Assembly (NCBI GenBank): GCA_963734965.1
Contig: CAVTJK010000003.1
Location: 868,001-932,000 of the forward strand
Length of the DNA stretch: 64,000 nt
Origin: UBA4742 sp963734965
GTDB lineage: Bacteria; Actinomycetota; Acidimicrobiia; Acidimicrobiales; Acidimicrobilacustridaceae
Direction: 5' to 3'
Made by a program: the position numbers and the translations under genes. Positions 48,074 to 56,209 of this stretch are shown one piece after another. Numbering within the stretch: the first letter of the stretch is position 1; each line of letters starts with the position of its first letter. Below the pieces are notes generated by a model that saw only the letters and a list, made by a program, of their open reading frames with translations, did no database searches and was not told the DNA's origin.

Positions 48074-48082
48074 GAGGGGACG

Positions 48083-48088
48083 AGGGTA
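48083..48088 (-). promoter_or_regulatory. -10-like hexamer TACCCT, leaderless spacing
   Basis: Nine bases upstream of GTG 48073 on the minus strand. The plus-strand box TAGGGT at 48119 lies back to back with it. Confidence 0.45.
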
Positions 48089-48114
48089 GTGCTCCGCTCG
48101 GCCTGTAGTCGTGG

Positions 48115-48870
48115 TTGGTAGGGTCGGGAGTCGTCCCACCCGGAGAGTTCGTCCTGGCTGCTCTACTCGCCATCATCCCGGCCCTCGACGAGGAGGAGAC
48201 CGTCGGCGAGGTCGTTCGCTCGGTGCTCGACCACCTCGACGCCGATGTGCTGGTCATCGACGACGGCTCCAGCGACGACACCGTCGGCTGTGCCATCCGG
48301 GCCGGGGCCATCGTGTTGCGCCACCCGTTCAACCTCGGGGTCGGGGCCGCCCTGCGGACCGGGTTCCGCTTCGCCCGCCAGCGCGGCTACACGGTCGCGG
48401 TGCAGGTCGACGCCGACGGCCAGCACGAGGTCGCCGACGCCAAGCGCCTGGTCGACGCCGTCGTCGAAGGAGGCGCCGACCTGGTGATCGGGTCGCGGTT
48501 CTCGGCCGGCTATGACGTGTCGTTCATGCGGCGCACCAGCATGCGATTGCTGTCGCGCCGGGTGAGCCGCTACGTCGGCGTGCCCATCAGCGACTCGACC
48601 AGCGGGTTCCGGGCCTTCGGCGCCAAGGCCATCGACCTGTTCGCGACGGCCTACCCGACGGCGTTCCTGTCCGACACGGTCGAGGCCCTCTTGCTGGCGC
48701 ACGACCTGGATTTCGAGGTCACCGAGATCGGCGTGCAGATGCACGCTCGCCAGGGCGGGCGGCCGTCGTCGGGTTCGCTGCGCATCGCCTATCACTTCGT
48801 GCGCCTGTGGCTGGTGCTCGCGCTGCATCGCTTCCGCCGTCCGCTGCCCCGCCACGGAGGTCCCGTCTGA
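48115..48870 (+). CDS. GT2-family glycosyltransferase (dolichol-phosphate-mannose synthase-like)
   Basis: About 245-251 residues. LAIIPALDEEETVGEVV opens the GT-A fold; LVIDDGSSDDTVGCA, FNLGVGAALRTGFRFA and VQVDADGQHE (DxD) follow, and LVIGSRFSAGYDVSFMRR matches the DPM1/polyprenyl-phosphate-sugar synthase group. It would make a lipid-linked sugar donor. The start is unclear. TTG 48115 is the first in frame, but TAGGGT at 48119-48124 overlaps it and the 8-nt spacing points to codon GTC 48133. The stop overlaps the next ATG (TGATG). Confidence 0.85.
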   Translation: MVGSGVVPPGEFVLAALLAIIPALDEEETVGEVVRSVLDHLDADVLVIDDGSSDDTVGCAIRAGAIVLRHPFNLGVGAALRTGFRFARQRGYTVAVQVDADGQHEVADAKRLVDAVVEGGADLVIGSRFSAGYDVSFMRRTSMRLLSRRVSRYVGVPISDSTSGFRAFGAKAIDLFATAYPTAFLSDTVEALLLAHDLDFEVTEIGVQMHARQGGRPSSGSLRIAYHFVRLWLVLALHRFRRPLPRHGGPV

Positions 48871-49301
48871 TGTCCCGCCTCGAGCTCGTGGTCCTCGCCG
48901 CCTCGCTGCTGCTGCTGATCTTCATCGTCGAGGTCGTGCGCCGGCGCAAGCTGTCCGAGGGCTACGCCCTGCTCTGGATCGCCGTCGGCGTGGCCGTGCT
49001 GCTGCTGGGCGTCCTGCGGCCCCTCGTCGATCGCCTGGCCCACCTGGTCGGCGTCAGCTACGGGGCCAACCTCGTGTTCGCCGTCGCCTTGGTGTTCCTC
49101 GTCGTCGTGTGCGTGAACCTGTCCATGCACGTGTCGGACCTCGAGGACAAGGTCCAGACCCTCGCCGAGGAGGTCGCCCTGCTGCACGGCCCCCGCTCCG
49201 CCGGCCCGCAGGACTCGACGCTCTCCACCGACGCCACCCCGCCGATCCCGTCACCGTCGCCCTCGTCGTCCTCGTCGTCCTCGTCGACCCCACCGGCCTG
49301 A
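48870..49301 (+). CDS. DUF2304 membrane protein
   Basis: 143 residues, three hydrophobic segments. DUF2304 proteins are small membrane proteins that usually follow a GT2 gene, as here, and may anchor or assist the transferase. LLIFIVEVVRRRKLSEGYALLW is the typical first loop, then LVFLVVVCVNLSMHVSDLE with a short coiled coil. The C-terminus is a low-complexity Ser/Pro tail from a TCG-CTCG microsatellite near 49260-49287. ATG 48870 overlaps the previous stop. Its own stop lies inside the first base of a 61-bp tandem repeat. Confidence 0.8.
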   Translation: MSRLELVVLAASLLLLIFIVEVVRRRKLSEGYALLWIAVGVAVLLLGVLRPLVDRLAHLVGVSYGANLVFAVALVFLVVVCVNLSMHVSDLEDKVQTLAEEVALLHGPRSAGPQDSTLSTDATPPIPSPSPSSSSSSSSTPPA

Positions 49302-49418
49302 CATCGCGGCGGCAGATCACCACCTCACCGGTGGCCATCTGCCGCCGCGTCGCCCCGCCTGACATCGCGGCGGCAGATCACCACCTCATCGGTGGCCATC
49401 TGCCGCCGCGTCGCGCCG
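49297..49418. repeat. Tandem 61-bp repeat, each unit with a 41-bp palindromic element
   Basis: Copy 1: 49297-49357; copy 2: 49358-49418; two mismatches in 61. Each unit contains CGGCGGCAGAT ... ATCTGCCGCCG (49307-49347 and 49368-49408), an 11-bp stem with an inner CCACC/GGTGG stem. The stop codon of the DUF2304 gene is within copy 1 (CCTGA). It may work as a terminator, but a third copy of the palindrome sits inside a coding sequence at 56688. Confidence 0.85.
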
Positions 49419-49433
49419 CCTGAGGGTCAGAGG

Positions 49434-51014
49434 TCAGGCGGGGGCGGGTTCGAGGGGCGCGTCGCCGGGAGTGCCGGGAGTGGGGGCGTCGCCCGTGGCG
49501 GCCGCGGCGCGGTGGGTGGGGCCCGGCGCCAGCGGTGAGCGGGTGGGCGCGGTGAGCACCACGACGACGGCCAGCGCCTCGGCCCCGGCCATGAGGGCCA
49601 GCCAGAGCACCGATCCGCCGGGCGGCTGCCACCGGCCCCGCAGGATGTTGAGCCCCGGGTTGGTCAGCCCGATGGTGTAGCGGTGGAGGCTCCACCACAG
49701 GGCGTGGGTGTTCATCACGGCCACGAGGGCGGCGACGATCAGGCTGAGCCGGCGCGCCAGCCCGGACAGTGCGCCAGCGCCCCGATCGATGCTGACCATG
49801 GCCAGCAGGGGGATCCCCGCCGCCACCGGCAACGTGTAGCGGCCCTGCCAGATCAGGCTGGTTCCGCCCGTGAGCGGCGCCTGCAGCAGCACGGGCAGGG
49901 CCAGGCTGGCGGCGATGGTGACCAGCAGGCTGACGTTGTGCCGCAGCCGGGTGAGCATGAGGGCCCCACCGATCAGTGCGAACACCACCCCCAGCCACAC
50001 CATCAGCGTCAGGTTGCTCGACGGCGTGTCGAGCCAGCCGAACACGCCGATCATCTGTTGGACGTAGGCCGGGGTCGCTCCCATGATCAGGAACCAGTGG
50101 TTCGACCCGGGCGGGAAGGGCGACCCACCGGCGATCTTGCCCGAAGCCATGCCCGTGGCCACGACCATCCCCAGCGCCAGCACGCTCATGGCGGTCAGCG
50201 CGCCGAAGGCGATCTGCACGCGCCGGTTGGTGGCGAGGGCCACGAGGGTCGGCCAGCCGATGCCGACCGCGGCCAGCACCACGATCAGTCCGACGAACGG
50301 ACCCGACAGCGGCCGCGTGAGGGCGAGGGCCGAGCCCGAGATGACCAGCCCGCCGAGCAGTCGGCGCGACAGCTGCTCGACGCCGTGCTCGGCCCGCCGG
50401 CCCAGCGCGACCAGGTGCGCCCACAGGGCGATGGCCGTGCAGATCTCGAAGCCACTCGGGTTGACCGACCCGGCCAGGAACAGCGTCATCGGGGTGACGG
50501 CGACCAGCACGCCGGCGACGGCCAGGGCGGGGCGGATCGCGGTCTGCAGGGCCTTGACCGCCCAGGCCAGGAACAGGGCGGCGAAGCCGGCGCTGGCCAG
50601 CCGCATCAGGTACACGCCGAACTGGGTCTGGAACAGCCGGCCGCCCCATCCGACGAGCACGTAGTACAGCGGCGGGTAGCCACCGGCCGGCGAGGCCACG
50701 TCGATGACCTTGGTCCCGCCCTGGAGCGTCTGGGAGCACGTGTCGACCGTGGTGTTGGGTCGAGCGGCGTAGCAGGGCCGCACCGGCGTCCACAGCGCCG
50801 GCAGGCGGAAGGTGCGCAGGCCGGTGCCGGGCAGGGTGTCGCGGCCGAAGGGCTGGCCGTACCAGATCGACACCGCCTTGGTCACGTGCGCCGGCTCGTC
50901 GGGGACCGAGAACAGCGGGCTGGCCATGGCCCAGGCGGCGGCGGGCACGAAGAAGATGACCAGCAGGACCGGCCACGAGCGCAGCGACAGGTGGCGCAGG
51001 GGGCTCGAGGTCAC
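49434..51014 (-). CDS. DUF2142 multi-pass membrane protein
   Basis: 526 residues with about eleven membrane helices. The N-terminal signature is WAMASPLFSVPDEPAHVTKA, with the conserved FSVPDEPAH region of DUF2142, a GT-C-like family of membrane glycosyltransferases or wall-teichoic-type enzymes. SVNPSGFEICTAIALWAHL is a further conserved loop. A C-terminal Thr/Pro tail lies outside the membrane. GTG 51014 has TAACGT 6 nt upstream. Convergent with the DUF2304 gene across the tandem repeat. Confidence 0.85.
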   Translation of the reverse strand: MTSSPLRHLSLRSWPVLLVIFFVPAAAWAMASPLFSVPDEPAHVTKAVSIWYGQPFGRDTLPGTGLRTFRLPALWTPVRPCYAARPNTTVDTCSQTLQGGTKVIDVASPAGGYPPLYYVLVGWGGRLFQTQFGVYLMRLASAGFAALFLAWAVKALQTAIRPALAVAGVLVAVTPMTLFLAGSVNPSGFEICTAIALWAHLVALGRRAEHGVEQLSRRLLGGLVISGSALALTRPLSGPFVGLIVVLAAVGIGWPTLVALATNRRVQIAFGALTAMSVLALGMVVATGMASGKIAGGSPFPPGSNHWFLIMGATPAYVQQMIGVFGWLDTPSSNLTLMVWLGVVFALIGGALMLTRLRHNVSLLVTIAASLALPVLLQAPLTGGTSLIWQGRYTLPVAAGIPLLAMVSIDRGAGALSGLARRLSLIVAALVAVMNTHALWWSLHRYTIGLTNPGLNILRGRWQPPGGSVLWLALMAGAEALAVVVVLTAPTRSPLAPGPTHRAAAATGDAPTPGTPGDAPLEPAPA

Positions 51015-51020
51015 CGGGCG

Positions 51021-51026
51021 ACGTTA
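51021..51026 (-). promoter_or_regulatory. -10-like hexamer TAACGT, leaderless spacing
   Basis: Six bases upstream of GTG 51014 on the minus strand. Confidence 0.5.
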
Positions 51027-51163
51027 CCAACGAGATCCGAACCCGCCGGCCACCGGGGTGGGCCCGCGACGGCTCGGGCCCGGTCGGTCGAGATCCGAAC
51101 CGGCCGGGCACCACGCGGAACTACGCTGCCACCCGATCTCGTCGCCGACCGGAGTCCGCCGCC

Positions 51164-52242
51164 ATGAGCCCATCCTCGTCACCGTCACCGGCTGGCGTCG
51201 AGTTCCCGCAGGCCACGTGGACGTCGTTCGACCGCTACGGCCGGTACGGGGCCATCGTGACCGCCCTGCGGGCGTCGCTCGGACCGGGTCGTCATCGGTG
51301 CTCGACGTCGGCGACACCGCCGGGCACCTCCACCTGTTCGACCCCGGCCTGTGGGTCGTCGGCGTCGACGTCGAGCTCGCCATCGCGCCTCTGCCGGACA
51401 CCGTACGGGCCCGAGCCGATGGGCGGGGCCTGCCCTTCGCATCTGACACCTTCGACGCGGTGGTCAGCAGCGACGTGCTCGAGCACGTCCCCGAGCCGGG
51501 CCGGGCCGCCTTCCTGGCCGAGCTGACCCGCGTGTCGCGTGACCTCGTGGTCGTGGCCGCTCCGTTCGACACGCGTGGGGTCATCGGCGTCGAGGACCTC
51601 GTGCGCCGCTACGCCCTCTTCACCGCCGACACCCCCCAGCCCCAGCTCGAGGAGCACCTGGCCAACGGGCTGCCCTCGCTCGAGGTCACGGTCTCGGCCC
51701 TCGAGGCGGCGGGATCGACGGTCAAGACCGTCGGCAACGGCAACCTGTGGGACTGGCTGTTGATGATGATGCTGCGCTTCCAGCTCGAGGCCCGCCCCGA
51801 GCTGCGGCCCCTCAGCGAGGGCTATGACGTCTGGTACAACCAGGCCGTCGCCGACCGGGCCTTCGTGCCCCCTTACTACCGCCACGTCGTCGTGGCCCGC
51901 TCGGGCGGCCGCACCCCCGAGATCGGGAGCCGACCCGGCCAGCCCCCGGCCCCCGGCGCCCACGCGGACCCCGCCGATCCGACGGGCGCGGACGCCGCCG
52001 GGCTCCCCGACATGGCCCCGCTGCTGGCCGCCCTGATCGCGGCGGACTCATCCGAGGCCATCCGCCACGACGACCGGGCCCGAGACCGGGAGCTGGCCCT
52101 GCTGCGGGTCAAGGTGGATCACCTGACCGAGCGGCTCGAGACGCTGATCGAGCTCGAGGTCAGCATGGCCGACCAGGAGCGGGCCCTGATGGCCAAGCTG
52201 GCCCGCCTGGCCCATCCCTTCCGACGCAAGGGCGGCTCCTGA
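51164..52242 (+). CDS. Class I SAM-dependent methyltransferase, one frameshift
   Basis: About 358 residues. Following an N-terminus with FDRYGRYGAIVTALRASLG, the cofactor fold is SVLDVGDTAGHLHLFDPGLW with weakened glycines (VGDTAG), then VGVDVELAIAPLP and the FDAVVSSDVLEHVPEPGR motif of methyltransferase type 11/class I. A long C-terminal tail is helical and coiled-coil-like (VKVDHLTERLETLIELEV). The frame changes near 51290, between SLGPG and SSVLDVG, where one base appears missing. It is probably a glycan or lipid carrier methyltransferase in the polysaccharide region. ATG 51164 has GGAG. Confidence 0.82.
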
Positions 52243-52279
52243 GCCGAGCGGGTGCCCGCCACGGGGGTCTCGACGGGGA

Positions 52280-52285
52280 TACTCT
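52280..52285 (+). promoter_or_regulatory. -10-like hexamer TACTCT, leaderless spacing
   Basis: Seven bases upstream of GTG 52293, the short ORF before the subtilase gene. Confidence 0.4.
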
Positions 52286-52292
52286 CCGCCCG

Positions 52293-52442
52293 GTGGCCGA
52301 ACCGCTGGGGTCGAGATCTGTCGACGTGCTCACATCTCTCGACGAGTTGGTCAACCTGCCCGTGACCGGGGCCGATGTAGTCGGGGCCGTGTCATGGCTG
52401 ACCACAGACCGAACCGTTGGCGGGAGCCCCTCATGCATCTGA
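52293..52442 (+). CDS. 49-codon ORF overlapping the start of the S8 protease gene
   Basis: Starts GTG 52293, seven bases after TACTCT, and ends TGA 52440-52442, eight bases past the protease ATG at 52433. The peptide reads like ordinary protein (SRSVDVLTSLDELVNLPVTG) but matches nothing known. It could be a leader ORF whose stop couples translation to the protease, or a chance ORF. Confidence 0.35.
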   Translation: MAEPLGSRSVDVLTSLDELVNLPVTGADVVGAVSWLTTDRTVGGSPSCI

Positions 52443-55120
52443 TTCGTCCCTCGCGAGCTGCCCTGGTGGGTGTCGTGGCCACGCTGATCGTGCTGGCGGC
52501 GGTCCCGGCCAGCGGCTCACCCCGACCGTCGGCACCGACCACGATCGGGGGCAAGGTCAGCGCCGCTGCCTTCGCCCAGGCCGGCCGCGCCGGGCGGATC
52601 CCGGTCGTCGTCACGCTGGCCCACGACGGCTCGTCGTTGGCCGCCACCACCGACGAGGGCGCCGATCACGACCGCCTCGCCGACCAGGCGGCGTCGTCGC
52701 TGACCAAGTCGCTGCCCAAGGGCTCGGCGTCGAACACCCGCACGTTGTCGCACCTCGGCATGGTGACCACCACGGTCGACGCCAAGGGCCTGGCCGCCCT
52801 CAACTCGTCCTCGGACGTGGCCGCCGTCTCCGTGTCGCAGTGGCGCAAGACCGACCTGGTGCCCGAGGAGACGGCGTGAACGCCCCGTACGCCTGGAGCT
52901 TCGAGACCGGCTTCAACGGCACCGGCCAGGCCGTCGCCATCCTCGACACCGGCGTGCAGCCCGACCATCCGTTCTTCGGCGGCCGCGTCATCGACGGGGC
53001 CTGCTTCACCACCAACGGCGAGGTCGATCCGGGCTCGACCGCCACGGCCGACTGCCCCGGCGCCGATCCGACCACCGCACCGGCGGCGGCCAACGGCACA
53101 GCCAACGTGCCCGGCAGCGCCGCCGACGGCGTGCCCTGCACCAGCGTGCCCAACGAGTGCCTGCACGGCACCCACGTGGCCGGCATCGCCGCCGGCGGCA
53201 CCGGCAGCACCACCAGCCACGGCTCGGGCGTGGCCTGGGGCGCCAACATCGTGGCCGTCCAGCGTCTTCACGACGATCACCGGACGCCGCGGCAGGCTTC
53301 GGGCGCGATCACCAGCTGCATCGGCGCGTTCGACGGCGACGTGGTCGCCGGGCTCAACTGGGCTGATCGGGCGCCAGAGCAGCCGACCACATCGTGGCCG
53401 CCAACATGAGCCTGGGCGGCGGGCAACGCCCAGAGCATCTGCGACAGCATCGACGGCGCCCTACCACTCGGCGTTCGTCGCCGCCCGGGCCCACGGCATC
53501 GCCCCGGTCGTGGCCTCGGGCAACGCCTACGCCTCGTCGAGCAGCGACGGCTTCCCCAACGGCATCACCTTCCCGGCCTGTGACTCGCAGGCCATCAGCG
53601 TCGGCGCCGTCACCGACACGAACACGTTCGTCCAGGGCGGCACCTGCGACTTCGCCGGCCTCGACCCGTGCAGCGTTCAGCCAGGACTCACCGCAACCTC
53701 TCGCTGCTGGCGCCGGGCTGGAGCGTCGACTCGTCGGTCCCGGGCAGCACGCTTCGACACGCTGTGGGGCACGTCGATGGCCACGCCGTTCGTGACCGGC
53801 GCCTTCGCCGTGATCCAGTCGCAGCACCCGGACTGGACGCCGTCGCGACATCATCGCCCTGCTGCGCGGCACCGGCGTGCCCATCCGCGACACCCGGCCG
53901 GGCGCGCTCAACGAGGCCACGCCCATGCTCAACCTGGGCGTCGGCGGTCAACCCGCCGACGTTCCACGCCGTCACGCCCGACCGCCTGCTCGACACGCGC
54001 GACAGCACCGGGCTGCCCAACGCCTCGGCCCCGCCTGGGCGCGGCCACCGACGATCAACATCCGCGTCACCGGCCACCACGGGTGCCGTCGGCGTCCACG
54101 GGCGTGTCGGCGGTCGTGTTGAACATCACGTCGGTCAACGCCATCGGCAACGGCTTCGTGACGGCGTGGCCGTCGGGTATGCCGATGCCGGGCACGTCGA
54201 ACCTCAACCTCACCCAGGGCGTGATCAAGCCCAACCTGGTGACGGTCAAGGTCGGGGCCGGCGGACTGGTCTCGCTGTTCAACCTCAGCGGCAGCACCGA
54301 TCTGGTGGTCGACATCGACGGCTACTACGACGCCGGCGCCGCCGCCGCCACGGGCGGCACGCTGCACGCCGATCGACCCCGCTGCGGGTGCTCGACACCC
54401 GCGACGGCACCGGCCTCACGCCTCACGCTCCGGCCAAGATGGGCGCCGGCACGACGATCCACCTGCCGGTCAAGACGCTGGCCGGCCTGCCGGTCGGAGC
54501 ATCGGCGGTCGTGCTCAACCTCACGTCGGTCAACACGACGGCGCAGACGTTCATCACCGCCTGGCCCGACGGGGTGATCGCGCCTCAGGCGTCCAGCCTC
54601 AACCCCGAACCCGGGCAGGTGGACGCCAACCTGGTGGTCGTGCCGATCGGGCCCAACGGCAACGTCAACCTGATCAACGCGCTCGGGCAGCACCGATCTG
54701 ATCGCCGACCTGGCCGGTTGGTTCGACAACACCCCGACGCCGACGTCGGGCCATCTCGTCCCGCTGTCTCCGGCTCGGCTGCTCGACACGCGCAACGGCA
54801 CCGGCGTCAGCGCCATCCACCCGATCGGGCCCTTCGGCTCGATCACCCTGCAGGTCACCGGCCGCGGCGGCGTGCCCGTCTCGGGCGTCTCGGCCGTCGT
54901 GTTGAACCTCACCGCCGTCAACGCCACGGCGACCACGTTCATCACGGCCTGGCCGACGGGCGTGAACCAGCCCAACGCGTCGAACCTCAACCCCATACCA
55001 GGGCGCATCACGCCCAACCTGGTCACGGTCAAGGTCGGGACGAACGGTCGCATCAACCTGTTCAACCTCAACGGCAACATCGACCTCATCGCCGACGTGT
55101 TCGGCTGGTACTCGAGCTAG
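52433..55120 (+). pseudogene. Secreted subtilisin-like (S8) protease with three C-terminal repeats, frame-interrupted
   Basis: About 895 residues in all. The signal peptide LVGVVATLIVLAAVPASGS leads to an inhibitor_I9-like pro-region. The catalytic triad is intact: Asp in AVAILDTGVQPDH, His in CLHGTHVAGIAAGG and Ser in LWGTSMATPFVTGAFAV, with the oxyanion Asn in PVVASGNAYASS. After it come three beta-rich repeats of about 130 residues (RLLDTRDSTGL, VVLNITSVNAIGNG, VDIDGYYDAG). The frame must be changed at about 52876, 53340, 53408, 53462, 53676, 53745, 53840, 53950, 54055, 54378 and 54690. The N-terminus could also be ATG 52394. Confidence 0.83.
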
Positions 55121-55189
55121 TGGCCTGACGCCCGGCGCCGCCGCCGCTCCGCCGGTTCGCCCGGTGTCCGGCTGGTGCTCGAGCTCGCG

Positions 55190-56209
55190 CTAGCCCCGAA
55201 CCTTGCGCTTCACCTGGCCGGCGCGGCGCCGCGCCGCCTCGGCCATCCGCCGCTTGGCCAGCAGCCACGACTGCTCGCGGCGGCTGACCACCATGACGGC
55301 GGCGTCGTCACCCACGGCGCCGACCGCTCCCGTCGCCGCCGTGGGCGCGCGGGGCACGATGTCGGCCGGCTCGGGGATCGAGGCCAGCTGGGCGGCCCGC
55401 CGGGCGTCGGCCGACAGGTCGGTGGGCAGCTTCTCGAGGCAGACCCGGAACTCGATCGTGTTGATCTCGGTCGGGTGGAACGAGGCGATGCGAAAGCCGA
55501 TCAGGTCGAGCTTGACCAGCTTGCGGTACAGCTCGATGAACGAGGCCGGCGTGAACACCGAGCAGTGGCCGTCGACGTACTCGCCGGTCTCCTGGCTCTT
55601 GAGGCACAGCTCGTAGGACCAGTGGTCGGGATCGAGGTCCTCGCGCTCGACGCCGGCGTAGTCGGCGGTGCCGGCCCAGAGGGCGGCGGGGTCGACGGCG
55701 ACGATCTTGGAGTGGAAGTCGTAGATCTGGCGGTAGCTCGGCGCGTGCAGCCCGCGGAGATGGGCGTCGACCAGGTCGCCGATCTCGGTGAGCGAGCGGT
55801 TGACGTCGAAGCACAGACGCTTGTCGGGCAGGGCCAGGCAGGCCAGGCCCCCGTCGGTGAGCACCTCGGCCAGCTGGTCGAGCCAGCCGATCAGGTCCGG
55901 GATGTGCTCGGCCACGTGCGAGGCATAGACGAAGTCGAACGGGGCGGCCTGGCCCACGACATCGGTCAGGCGGTCACCGCCGGCCCACACGAAGTCGACG
56001 TCGACGATCTCGTCGAGGCGGTCGGCCATCTCGGCGTCGGTCGCGTACTTCTGGCGCAGCTCGTCGGTCGAGGCGTGATCGACGTAGAAGACCTCGGTGC
56101 GACGGCGGTCGAACCTCGGCGAGTGCAGCGCCCCGATCTCGAGACCTCGCATGTGGTCGGGATCGATGGCGTCGAGCCACGGGGGCAGCGGGGGAGCCTC
56201 GCCGGTCAT
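55190..56209 (-). CDS. Class I SAM-dependent methyltransferase
   Basis: 339 residues, intact. It begins MTGEAPPLPPWLDAIDPDHM; the motif GLEIGALHSPRF is the SAM-binding region, VFYVDHASTDELRQKY is motif II, and FDFVYASHVAEHIPDLIGW carries the acidic/His region. NTIEFRVCLEKLPTDL is near the end, and the C-terminus is basic (RRMAEAARRRAGQVKRK). The group acts on sugars or lipids in envelope clusters. ATG 56209 overlaps the stop of the upstream glycosyltransferase (ATGA), so they are one transcript. Convergent with the S8 protease gene. Confidence 0.82.
   Translation of the reverse strand: MTGEAPPLPPWLDAIDPDHMRGLEIGALHSPRFDRRRTEVFYVDHASTDELRQKYATDAEMADRLDEIVDVDFVWAGGDRLTDVVGQAAPFDFVYASHVAEHIPDLIGWLDQLAEVLTDGGLACLALPDKRLCFDVNRSLTEIGDLVDAHLRGLHAPSYRQIYDFHSKIVAVDPAALWAGTADYAGVEREDLDPDHWSYELCLKSQETGEYVDGHCSVFTPASFIELYRKLVKLDLIGFRIASFHPTEINTIEFRVCLEKLPTDLSADARRAAQLASIPEPADIVPRAPTAATGAVGAVGDDAAVMVVSRREQSWLLAKRRMAEAARRRAGQVKRKVRG

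Noticed and set aside
49259..49287. TCG microsatellite as a possible phase-variation tract
   Set aside because: It codes for a Ser-rich tail in units of three bases, so slippage would not shift the frame.
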